64,000 nucleotides of DNA. Origin: Histoplasma ohiense (Eukaryota > Ascomycota > Eurotiomycetes > Onygenales > Ajellomycetaceae). Within the stretch, counting starts at the first letter, position 1; every line of letters begins with the position of its first letter. The stretch is taken from NCBI GenBank assembly GCA_017607445.1, contig JAEVHH010000007.1:744001-808000 (forward strand), written 5' to 3'. The notes beneath the pieces are model-generated. The model was not told the origin of the DNA. It saw nothing but the letters and a program-made list of their open reading frames with translations, and did not search any database. The position numbers were made by a program, and so were the translations under genes. Positions 33,912-44,367 of the stretch are shown piece after piece.

Positions 33912-35781
33912 TCAATCAAGGAAGGTAAAGAGGTTTGTGTGGAGGATGTTAATGGCGCGATCTGCGTCTCTCTCTTCAATTACACAGGATATGTTGATTT
34001 CACTGGCACCTGGTATTTGAAATAGGAAAAGTTAGCTATGTCCACAAAGGGAGATGTGGTACCAGAACCCAAATATCGTGGAGAAGAGGGTAGTTACCCT
34101 GCGAAATCATCTCGATGTTGACGTTGTGCTCCCCAAGCGTCGAGAACATGCGTCCCGCGATGCCAACCATGTTCTTCATCTGCCGTCCCACGAGACTTAG
34201 AATCGCCATCTGCGGAATGATATCCACCGTACCATACCGACGGAGGTCCTGGATGGCGCCTCTTAGGTCTTCGTCGATAATCTGGTACTCGTCCTGGCCA
34301 ACGCCGTTCAGTAATGGCAGTTCGGAATGGAGCGCTAAGGACACGTGCACTTCGCTCGTGGATATTAGATCGATTGAGAGTCGCCATTTATCCAGCACAG
34401 AAAAAATTCCTGCGAAAAACCCATGAGATAATGATCGCTTGTTCGAATGGACATTTATGACGAGGATCTTGTGTTTGGCTGTTACTGCAGTCGGTCGTTT
34501 CGGGCCCTGCTGATCCTGTGAAAGTATGCTGGGACTCCGCGTACGGAAGATCTTTGGTTCATGGCCTAGTGCTGTCTTGTTTAGTTCTGCGGGGTCTGGG
34601 AAAATCACTGTACCCTTGCCCCTGGGTTTCATGACATTTTTTATCCGGATGGGGATCCGTGCGCGGATGACCTGCTCCATAGTGAAGGGGTGGATCACCT
34701 CAGAACCATAGAATGTCAATTCTGCAGCTTCTGCGGGTGTAATCGCCGGGAGAAGCCGTGCCGTGGGTACTTTTCGCGGATCAGCTGTGAAAATACCGTC
34801 TACCTCCTTCCAGACCTGAAGCTCATGTGCGTTGATACCCACTGCGACAAGCGCGGCGCAGAGGTCAGTATAGCCTCGGCCGATCTTGTCCAGCAAGCCA
34901 CCAGGCACTGGCCCAAAATAGCCTGTGATCACGGGCACTTTACTTCCACATGCCTCAATCTTTTCGGCCAGCGCGACAACCAGGCGGTCATAAAACGTCT
35001 GGTCGAGTGACTGGGTACTTGTCGCAAAATAGATCACGTCTGATAGATCGATGTATTCCGACTCAACACCGTGATCCTCCAGCAAAGCTGCCATTATGCG
35101 ACAACTTAGCTTCTCTCCAGTGCTTATCACTTTGTCCACACACTTTGCAGTTATTTCCCCAAGGGTTTGAGCAGCTTCGAGGATTTTGAGGGTGTGGGTG
35201 CATTCATCTTCGATTGCATTAATCAATTGTTCCTTTAGTTCTGGGTTTCGGAGAAGGTCCTGAGCAACTTGGACATGTTCACGTCGGACGGCATCAACGA
35301 GGGCAACATAATACGTAGATTTCATAGTTCCCCCCGCTTCGCGAGCGGCGCGAAGTAATCTAGAAGGGATAGTCGTCACTTTGCAGGCTCATTGAAGTAA
35401 AGTCGGGTCTCCAAAAGCGTATACAATCTGGTGGCGGTTGTACATGGAATGACTCACCGATTGGTCGTCCCGTCCGCTTTGGATGAGCTGCTTCTGGCTG
35501 AGCAGACGACAGCAACTCTATGGGTTAGAGTACTAGGACTATAGATAGAAAAGGCAGAGTGTTAATCCGATTATGCAGAAGAAAAAAAATGGGAGGATGC
35601 ACAATGCTTGAAAAGAGGGGCAATCGTACTATATGACACGATCCACGATATCAACGGCGAATTTCCCCACGCTTGTACCTCCAAACTTCTGGACAACCCA
35701 TTCTGTAGGATGCGCTGTTATACCATTGGTGAGAGGGACGTTGTCGATTCCATTTACGCCCAGGTGTGAGAGTAAACTCAT
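33912..35781 (-). CDS. HOM3: Aspartate kinase (threonine/methionine pathway)
   Basis: Four exons on the minus strand (35781-35630, 35538-35458, 35359-34098, 34009-33912) give 530 aa. Exon 1 carries the kinase motif WVVQKFGGTSVGKFAVDIVD. Exon 2 adds THRVAVVCSARSSSSKADGT, and exon 3 rejoins as NRLLRAAREAGG. Later motifs are GYFGPVPGGLLDKIGRGYTD and EVDGIFTADPRKVP for substrate binding. Two C-terminal ACT repeats (about 370-530) give threonine feedback control; the second includes GVAGRMFSTLGE-like and NVNIEMISQGASEINISCVI. The enzyme phosphorylates aspartate, the first step to homoserine, Met and Thr. Junctions are fixed by frame and by conserved residues. The acceptor of exon 2 (CTATAG) was chosen because it is the one that keeps the frame open. 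Confidence 0.94.
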
Positions 35782-37371
35782 CGTGCGTGACAAGAGGGGA
35801 GGACGAGGCGAAAAGGCATAAGCCTTGGGTTTGCTCTGTGTTCTAACCAGGAGAGGTATAAATGTACGAGAGCTTAAGAGACGAGGGTTTGAATTGGGGA
35901 AGGAAAGCCGAAGGACGAGAAATTATAAGGGGTCTTCACAGGGCGCTGAGTCAAAAAGGATTAAAAAAAGAACATTGAGCAAAATTAAATGGTTTGTAAA
36001 TTGATGAAAAAAATAAGCTCCTAACGGACCATACCAAAGATAGCGATTTAGATGGCCAACTACAGACACGCAAACTTCTAATAATCACACCGCTACTAGT
36101 TCATATAGGGAATAGCTTCTAAATGAATTTTCATCCATCCAAAAGCGTTTTTCGTCTCTGCGAAGCTCTTTGCAAAACGCTTTATAAGATTTACTATATG
36201 TGAGTGAAATCAACTGCTTCAATCTCAATTGAATGTATAAACTATGGCTGCCATGTTCTTGAGATATTTCAATGAGATTCTTAAATCCATTCTCAGGTAA
36301 AAATAAACACGACGGAATGCAACCAGCGATGTAGTAGCAGGCTGTAGAGTAGTGGGTAGCAAGCTGCTCTACGCAGGTCAAGAAATGAATGACTAACTAA
36401 TTGATGAAAAATTAGTTGATCAATTTAATTCTGGGAGTGTCCGTAGTTAGTTTTGAAAACCGACTTTTTTTTCCACAGACGGCGACGGTGGATCACGCAA
36501 TTCAGGCTAAGATCCAACACAGCGCCGCCAGCCTAATTCCTTTCTTTTGCTTTATCTTAAGAAGATAACGATAAGATAACATTAGAGGAATCCTGCACCG
36601 CCAAGTCCGTATGTGTTGTTGCCTTCTTAAATGGTGGAGAGGTACCTTTTTGGCGGACTTTACATCTGAATTTGCTTGTTGTTCCTGCTGGGAACCTGTG
36701 TATGTACTAAATCCTGTCTTTCATTAATTTTCCTATGTTCTTGTTATATTCTTGTTATATTCTTGCCATGTTTCAACACTAAGCATTCCTCCGGTATAAC
36801 CAACTCGCTTGTATTTAACATCACACAAGGACTCGTCATAAGCTCCGCTTGCGTACGAGTATAAAGAGGAAGAAGAAGAAGAAGAAGAAGAATAGCCAGC
36901 ACCATTTGACAATCTGATTGATTCTCCATTTGCTTTCTTATCTAGAAATCAATAGCAGTGCATTGGCCCAATTGCAGTTGCTGCTCGGAAACTGGATGCC
37001 ACAGTAACTGTTTGGTTTTCCGCAAGACGTGGAACAACAGATATTGATCTTCTTCAATTGTTGAGGCTGGACTTAGGCGAGCCGTGTGAATCGTATCGTT
37101 GAACCGACCAAGCCATTCCTCTTAGCGAGATCTCGCCATTTCATGCGGGCTCGATGGTAACTAATGCGTGCTGGACATATTATTGATGAGAAGGGTGATG
37201 CCTTTGCTGGCTTTAGTGAAGCTTGCGCAGTCATTGTTGGTAGTGGTACTTGAAGTGCTTACCCGCTAGTGGAAAGAGACCCAGATCTCCTTCCCACCAT
37301 ATCAAATGTCCACCCCTCCCCAGCCTTTCACTGAAGGTCAAATCCACTGACCACACAAATCCCCCAGAGTT
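35782..37371. other. 1.6 kb spacer, AT-rich
   Basis: Between HOM3 and the decayed gene. It contains a short (GAA)n tract at 36868-36891. A minus-strand frame at 36085-36381 shows no family I know. A minus-strand frame at 36744-36929 mimics a signal peptide only because the GAA repeat reads as Leu. No gene is supported. Confidence 0.45.
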
Positions 37372-38223
37372 ATGGCAGCCGATAATCTCCAAGAGCGGAA
37401 ATCGCATCGAATGATGCTGCGAGCCATCAAAGAATCCCTTGAACAATTAAATAACCCTTGTATCTCAGGTGCTGACCTTATGGATTTGGGTATACAGCAA
37501 CTTTGGATGTCAATGTCACTAGAAAACGGGCCACTCTTCTTTAGGCCTTACAGCACTCTGATCCAGCCGCCGGAAATTGATACCCTCATCGATTATTACC
37601 CCGAGTTTGATGAGTCATATTTTCGAAATGCGGAAAATCTGAGCTGGTATCTAAACCAATACTTCCAGAACTGCATCCTGCCAAACCAGGATTTGAATCC
37701 CCCTGGTTCATCCTACGTCGAGTTTGTTTCCCCGCTTGTTTGTTCACAGATATAGCTAGCTTCCCACCACCCACTGTGCTTATAGTTTCGGAAGGGAGTT
37801 TGATGGATGTATCCAAACATCCCCGGTGGCAAGTGCAGGCAGCCTGGAATATAGCGCACGCGACGGTTCCCCATATGAAAGTCTTGATGTACAGTGGCAT
37901 AATTGGAAACAGGGATGAACTCTTTCGTGGAGAGCTGCTGGCCATTATTGAATGTGATGTGTCGGCGGCTAAACACGAAGTCGCTTCGTCCGCATATCAT
38001 TGCTCCTGTAAGTATCCTTTTCAAGAAATGCTTTGCAAAGAGTGACATAAAATGCTAACACTTTTCTTCACAGGTTTTGTTATTTTCTGTGGTAGGAATG
38101 CACCATATCCGGGTCCTGGAGGCATATTTCAATGGCAAGGAGCTTGTGGTGCGTGTCACTGGACTGTATGACTTGGAGCACCGGAATCACAAACTTTTGA
38201 TTCAGCTATCAGGTGCAGTCTGA
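37372..38223 (+). pseudogene. Decayed member of an uncharacterised fungal protein family
   Basis: Coding-like sequence runs through three frames. Frame 1 (37372 to about 37730) encodes MAADNLQERKSHRMMLRAIK, DTLIDYYPEFDESYFR and NLNPPGSSYVE-like sequence. Frame 2 (about 37750-37950) encodes FPPPTVLIVSEGSLMDVSKH and RWQVQAAWNIAHATVPHMKV. Frame 3 (about 37955-38007) encodes CRRLNTKSLRPHIIAP. It continues across a good intron (38008-38073) into VLLFSVVGMHHIRVLEAYFN and LVVRVTGLYDLEHRN, stop at 38221-38223. The intron is in phase only with frame 3, so at least two indels, or one indel plus an unusual intron near 37730, separate the parts. Sequencing error is an alternative. The family is known to me only as hypothetical proteins of Eurotiomycetes; no function is claimed. 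Confidence 0.6.
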
Positions 38224-38761
38224 TGCATTCAGTTACGTCGTCCCAGACCAGCGACAACTGGGCCCGGCGGGCTGGGCGCCCCGCTAACCAGCACAAAGGA
38301 TACTCAGATACTTCTCCAATTCCAAAGATATACGCTGTAGTTATCTATTTTAATAACTAATCTAAATATCAATAGTTAGTTAATAAAATATATTTGTACT
38401 TTTAATCAAAAGAGAAGAATTCTTTTAAATTATTAAAGTATTATGATCCTACAGCGGAAGTTATATTACGCTAAACCAGATATGGCTAGCATTAAACGCT
38501 ACAGGGCTAATAATCAAGAGCCAATCACTGGCTGGATGTGACTGCTGTCATCGATCCCAACATCCACGTCCCTTCACCAGCCGCAGTCGCAGCGTGTGTA
38601 GCTGCAGCGTGAAGAGAACAACCAATGCAGGAAGGGGACTTTTAGCCTATTTAAATTCCGTCATCTTGATTAAAGTTCCTATTTGGCGCTTTGTCTCTGG
38701 GCAATATTTCGATGACCCGGACCCCTCCCCCCGCCCCCGATTTTCCCAGAGCTTATTTCTG
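38224..38761. other. AT-rich spacer before the ZUFSP gene
   Basis: A strongly AT-rich island (about 38330-38480, with AACTAA/TTAGTTA repeats) lies between a GC-rich stretch (38255-38290) and the next gene. It could be a RIP-mutated repeat relic, but no terminal repeats or coding remnant are visible. The frame of the next gene is open upstream to 38594. Confidence 0.4.
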
Positions 38762-40636
38762 ATGGCTCAGGGCGGCATGGAAATCGATATCCTGCCCTGT
38801 CCATTCTGTGATTTTTCTGATTCTGATCCTTGTTTCCTAACTCAACATGTAGAGCTTTGCCATCCTGAAAATGGAACATCTCCGTTCATTGCGATCGAGG
38901 AGCCCTGGGCCAGTGCTGAGGATTTGAATCAAAGCAACACTGACAAAAAGGATTCCCCCGTAGATTATACAGGGCCCGTTGCCAATGACGATGATCCACT
39001 CAGCGGCTACGTTGTCTGCCCTCATGGCTGCGGCGAAATTATCTCTACCGCTGAGCTTTCAAGTCATCTGGACCTTCATGTAGCTGAAGAAATGGCTTTT
39101 GAAGATGCATCTGGTGGCGTGGTTTCCAAGTGTGAATCCGAGGGGGAGGAGATTGATGCAAATACAGATTATATACACGACGATATCGAAAGTCGATTTT
39201 CTACAAAGCTACCCAAGGAGCTTCGCAATAGAGACAATATTCTCCAACCAAAATCTTCTCGCAAGGGTTCCCATAGAGATTCAAAGGCAGCATTAGGTCC
39301 ATCGGAAAAAAAGAAACGCAAATCAAAACGAAAAAGCCATGATGCTGCTGGAAGTTTTCTGCGTCGACTTGGAGTAATTGACTTTCCCCTTTTCTTACCT
39401 CGCTTCATATACTCCATCAGCTTGCTGATTCATCTCATTCTCCCACTTAGAGATCGGAATTAGGACCATACGCACACGAAAAGCAAATGCCATCATGGCT
39501 AAGGAATATGTTAGAAGAAGGCGCAAAAGTCACCGTATCTAACCAGATTCAAGCAGATGGTACTCTCCGCAGGGTTGAACATGTGGCTAACGAGACGTCA
39601 AATCTTATCCCGGTTCTTGCTCGACTTTGCGAATTGGATGAAACAGTAGAGCAGGTATTCCTCTGCCACCCCACCGTCCGACATGTATTCAAGATGCCTA
39701 AGGAAGGCGGCTTTTGCGGGTATAGAAATATGCAGATGCTGGTTTCCCATATCCAAGATACCCGTGCCGATGGCCACGAACAATTTCCTGGAAGGCTCCC
39801 TACAATCTTGCGGTTACAGGACCTTATTGAGCAAGCCTGGGACTTGGGTTTTAACAGTAATGCGCAAATAGAAACAGGGGGGATTAAGGGAACAAGGAAA
39901 TATATTGGGACTTCCGAGGTATTTAAAATATTTCGACAAGAAAAGGGCTGAGTAACGGTGGATAGTGATATGCATGTTTTTACTGATTCATGATCAGGCT
40001 CAAGCCCTTTTTCTTAGTTTGGGGATTAAGTATGTACCTGATTCCACCAGCCGGCTGTCATTCTTTTGACCGAGTAATCTGACCCATTTGGCTAGGTGCG
40101 AGGCTGGCGCCTTCGGTACTACACAACATATTTCTGCTTACCAAGCCCTTCTTGATGATATATTAGCATATTTCCTCCAGGCCTGCCCGACAAATGGCGA
40201 AAGGGTAAACCAAACAGAGTTACCGCCTATCTATCTCCAGCACCAAGGTATCCAGGCCACAACAGAAGCAGCGTCGACAACATATCCGTACTAGAAGTTT
40301 TCACACTAATATATCAATATTAGGGCACTCTCTGACAATCGTTGGTTTCGAAATACGTAAGAGCGGAAGCTCCAACCTCCTCGTCTTCGACCCGATGTTC
40401 AAAACGTCACCCGCAATTGAGAGACTTATTGGCAACAGCCGAGTGAGGCCACAGGACCCACGTTGCCTTATAAAGGCGTACCGACGGGGTCCCGGCTACC
40501 TCCACAAGCACAAGGAGTTTGAAATTCTCAAGTGAGTTGATTTCCTTTCTTTCCCCCCTTTTACATATAACTATATATATATATATTATTTTTTAGGTGT
40601 ATTTATGGGAATTTACCACTAACAAGGGCAAAATAG
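38762..40636 (+). CDS. ZUFSP/ZUP1-like deubiquitinase (peptidase C78)
   Basis: Six exons (38762-39373, 39451-39918, 39998-40029, 40096-40247, 40324-40531, 40597-40636) give 503 aa. The N-terminus has two C2H2-type fingers (CPFCDFSDSDPCFLTQHVEL and CPHGCGEIISTAELSSHLDL). A Lys-rich stretch KKKRKSKRK may be nuclear. The C78 catalytic core has Cys about 293 in EGGFCGYRNMQML, His about 423 in QGHSLTIVGFE and Asp about 444 in LLVFDPMF. Human ZUFSP cleaves K63-linked ubiquitin chains in DNA-damage responses. C78 also includes UFM1 proteases, but fingers plus core match ZUFSP. The start at 38762 (MAQGG) is preferred. The frame is open to 38594, and 38777 is an alternative. Confidence 0.88.
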
Positions 40637-41140
40637 GTTGTCTCCATCAATGAGATGGGAGATTCCATTGGAGCCAGAAAAATAAGGGCGCGCTGGCTAA
40701 CACTGCATATTTTTCCACCTCCAATTATATTTCCCCGCATAAACTAATGTTTATCATGCTTGTTTCACGTCATTGACGGTTGCAACGTATTGATTTATAA
40801 ATTATTTATCCGGGGAGTTTCCATTTTGAGTTTTCGTTTTGAGTCCTGTTTTCCTATATTCACACATGTAAAGGTTATCCCTTAGATTCGTCGTTTTAGT
40901 TTGGTGTGTTTCCACCGGTGACGCTCAAAGATCGAGTCGATAAGATTTCAAAGTTCCTTGTGTATTGACTCATACAACGTAAATTTTAAATTTAGCCTGT
41001 AAACTACACGTGATTCTGTATCAAATATCGGACAAATTACGCCCAACCAGTTTTATATTATTTTCTTTTCAGCATCGCAATATCTCCCGCACATTCCTTG
41101 TCTAACTTTATCATCCGCCGCGCGCACTCGCAAACCAAAA
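40637..41140. promoter_or_regulatory. FAP7 upstream region
   Basis: About 500 bases between two plus-strand genes, with CACGTGA at 41007-41013 and otherwise AT-rich sequence. Confidence 0.5.
41007..41013. promoter_or_regulatory. CACGTGA box upstream of FAP7
   Basis: 127 nt before the FAP7 start codon, at nearly the same distance as the box before uL23. Confidence 0.45.
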
Positions 41141-41894
41141 ATGAGGACACTCCCTAATATTATCATCACTGGCACGCCTGGCGTAGGCAAAACTGTCCAT
41201 TGCGAGCAGTTAGCTCAGGACACTGGCCTGCGACACCTGTCAATTAACCAGGTAGTGAAGGAGCACAATTGCCATGAAGGATATGACGATACATTTCAAA
41301 GTTATATTGTGGATGATGATAAGGTATGTATACGGCGTGCTTCTCTGATAATTTTTTTATGATATCTACTCTCGATGCAAGTAAGGGCGGGGATATAGGG
41401 CTAATCGTGAAATGCGTTTGCGGTGGTGTAGCTCCTCGATGCGATTGAAAAGGATGTGCCAAAGGGCGGTTATCTTATTGATTGGCATGCCTGCGACCTC
41501 TTCCCCAAGTCTTGGATTGACCTAGTCGTGGTTATCCGGTGCAATTCTACTTCTATATTATATGACCGGCTTGCCGCCAGGTGAGCTGAATTTTATTGTG
41601 CCCTCTATTTCCTCACAAGTATGTGGAAGATCGTTAGAAAGGAATAGAAGGACTAATGAGTTTATTTATTTATTGGTTGCGGTTAATCACAGAGGCTACT
41701 CGGAGCTCAAATTGCAGGAGAATCTTGACGTGGAAATATTCGATGTACTCCTCCAAGAGGCTAGGGAGTCATACGATGAGGAAATCATTGTTGAATTGAC
41801 GAGCGAGAATGATGAGGACATTGAGAGTAATTGCGCGCGTATCGGAGCTTGGATAGATTCTTGGAAAAAGGCTCGTGTGGAAAGCTCCGGTTGA
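41141..41894 (+). CDS. FAP7: Adenylate kinase isoenzyme 6 / ribosome assembly ATPase Fap7
   Basis: Three exons (41141-41323, 41432-41580, 41693-41894) give 177 aa. The P-loop is ITGTPGVGKTVHCEQLA (Gly11-Thr18). Further motifs are LRHLSINQVVKEHN, YLIDWHACDLFPKSWIDLVV and RCNSTSILYDRLAARGYSEL. The family transfers phosphate among adenine nucleotides and is needed for the last cytoplasmic cleavage of 20S pre-rRNA by handling uS11/eS26. The C-terminal helix is acidic (ELTSENDEDIESN). The gene is convergent with HAM1, with only 48 bp between stops. Confidence 0.95.
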
Positions 41895-41942
41895 ATAGAC
41901 CCTCTTTTCGCCTCCTAAAGTTCTAAGATATATGGCAGAATA

Positions 41943-43183
41943 TCAAGGATATGTCTCCGCGAGCCATTGCTTCAACTTCGCAAGCGCCTTGTATCGATGG
42001 GAGATAAGGTTCTAGATTGTTGCAAACACTCAGCGTCAATACGGTCAGATATATTTTCTGACATTCCAGCGTTGGGTAGACATGGTTGGACTCCTTTTTC
42101 CCTCCCTACCTTTTCGTCCTTGTCCATCTCCGCGAACGTATTCCCCTCATACTCGAATATGGGATCCCAACCTACGCGGTGCACTCATGGTCAGCTCATT
42201 CAATCCTTTGTTCGCTGGTTTAAAAAGGGGAGGGGATGTGACGGCCCTATTGGGTAAACGAGGCTATACCAAATTTCGCCAGGCCCCTGGCTGGGACCAT
42301 TCGACCCTACCATAAGGAAAATTCACATGTCAGGATGAAATTACGATCTATTGGGCCTCTATATCAACAATTTCCTAGACGGCTCGGATTGAGAAGCAGA
42401 ATGATAACAATACCTCAGTCTTTCCTTGAAAAATGATTGGCTCCGCACCTGGTCCACTGGAAAACGCAAACGTGCACACTGCTACGATGGATTTGTCTTC
42501 ATATGGATCCAACAACTTATTAAGCCCGTCGTGACCTAGGGCTTCGAGAAACCACTTGCTACAACTTTGTTGTCAGTTTCAAATTTCTTGTAATTCCTCA
42601 CCGCCCCAGTGTAAACGTCTGTTTTATAGAGTGTGCACATGTATATAAGGGACACAGGAATATCAAAAGGGACGTTGCTTGGTGCTTGATAAGGATGAAG
42701 TCGAAAAGGACAGAAGGAAACTCCTTACATATATGGCCCCGGCAGCCCTTTTAATGCATTGAACTCCAGAGCTGTATCCTCCGTCAACGCTGGCCCTTGT
42801 ACCTATCCATTTCAATATCACCCAGAATTTAGCTAAGTGGCTTGTATTTGCAATTTTTATTTATTTATTTTTTGAAAAAAAAAAAAAAAAAATCAAATCA
42901 AACCATCCCAATGTGATAGGGGAAAAAATCCACAAAGGTGGTATATTAGATCATTTGAAATAAATCTATCTCCGACATATTCATTGACCATAATACAAAA
43001 TCAAACTCCTGCACATACCGTCTCCGCTGCTTTACGGCATTTCTCTTTTGCAATCTCTTCAATCGAACCCTGTATCTCAGGCACATCGATAGCCCGATTC
43101 TGCACTTCTATGGTATTCCCTAGAATAGCTTGGACTTCGGCTAGTTTGTTTTTGTTGCCTGTGATGAAGTTGATTGTTTTCAT
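41943..43183 (-). CDS. HAM1: Inosine/xanthosine triphosphate pyrophosphatase (Ham1)
   Basis: Six exons on the minus strand (43183-43019, 42802-42729, 42558-42414, 42306-42270, 42171-42110, 42011-41943) give 183 aa, the usual Ham1 size. Motifs in order are INFITGNKNKLAEVQAI, GPALTEDTALEFNALKGLPG, PYIKWFLEALGHDGLNKLL, FAFSSGPGAEPIIFQGKTE, KFGWDPIFEYEGNTFAEMDK and SHRYKALAKLKQWLAETYP. The enzyme hydrolyses ITP, dITP and XTP to monophosphates, keeping damaged purines out of nucleic acids. The 37-nt and 62-nt exons are small but rebuild the expected FGWDPIF motif. Introns 1 and 2 (216 and 170 nt) are longer than the rest. Confidence 0.93.
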
Positions 43184-44367
43184 GGTGGAGGGGCAGAGAT
43201 GGTGATCGGATTATCCGCTAAGTGATACTGGTTAAGTGGAGGGTAGGCCAGCTATTTTTCTTCTGGAGTTAATTTTGTTTGTCTTTCTTCATATAAATAC
43301 TCACTGGGAGGGAGGTTGTTGTGTGAGCAATGTGCTGTACTTTGTTGAAAATTTGAGAAAGAAAGAGAACTATTGATTTGGGAGATTTCAAACTCTTATC
43401 AGATGAAGATACGTTTATCGAAAAAGCGTTGCCAAGAATCTTCTTACCCACCCATTAATTACATCATTGCATCTCTCGACTGTGATCTCGTAAGTGAGTA
43501 AAATTCAAAATTAACTAGTTGAATTAGGGAATGAGTGTTTTCCTAGAATCTAACAATAAACATCTCGCTATCTATGTAATTTCGGCTAGGCTGGCAAAAT
43601 GGGATCTAGAATACATTACATATGTGCTATCCCGCAAACAAAATGGAATCCCGTGTTATTAGTACTTTTCACACCCGAGATTCCCTGCCTGCCACTCCAA
43701 AGCACCCAAAAAAAACTGGCAAAATTAGTTTTACCTCAACCACATCAAATCAAAGAATTTCTTAGAAAATAATGCGAAACAACACTGCCAAAATTATATA
43801 TGGAGTCCAGTTGAGAGAGTATATCTTCTAGCGCATTGTTGGGGAAGGCGGGTGGGAGTTTGTTGTTGATTTGTCTGTAGGGCAACCAGGGAAGACTTAT
43901 AACAACAACACTAGCAGGAGACCATAACACAAGCGGAGTAAGAATTACATTAGGGTACAGGAGAACGGTGGGGTTTCGATTGAGTTTTGCGGAATTGAAA
44001 AAGGAAATGGACGTAGACAAATTCCTCATAGCAAACAAAACAAAACCAAGTAGAATTTAAACGAGGGAAAAACGAGAAACACCGATTTTGCCAAAAGGCG
44101 CGGTGAGAGGCCGAACGGCGAAGCAAGAAAGATAAATAATATTCAATGAGCAACGGACGGAGGGAGCGGTCTTTGAAAATCGCTTCCACTCATCCAAGGT
44201 CTATAGAGCGGGCAGCGACTCAGACGCCGAATTTGGGAGAGTAGATGGATACAATTAAATCACCATAATCGAGGCGGGCTCCCAAATATTATTAAGGATA
44301 GATACACACAGGGGATGAGCAATTGGGCACGCGGGGGAAATGAAGATGAAATGCGTCGCTATTTTAT
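43184..44367. other. Spacer: HAM1 5' flank and myosin V 3' flank
   Basis: About 1.2 kb between two minus-strand genes. AT-rich, with no family-like open frame. Confidence 0.5.

Noticed and set aside
36481..36529. Imperfect inverted repeat (GGTGGATC ... GATCCAACAC) between GC-rich arms
   Set aside because: Arms match only partly, no target duplication or terminal structure is visible, and there is no coding remnant of a transposon.
36744..36929. Minus-strand 61-codon frame with a signal-peptide-like Leu run
   Set aside because: The Leu stretch is just a (GAA)n repeat read on the other strand;  no other support.
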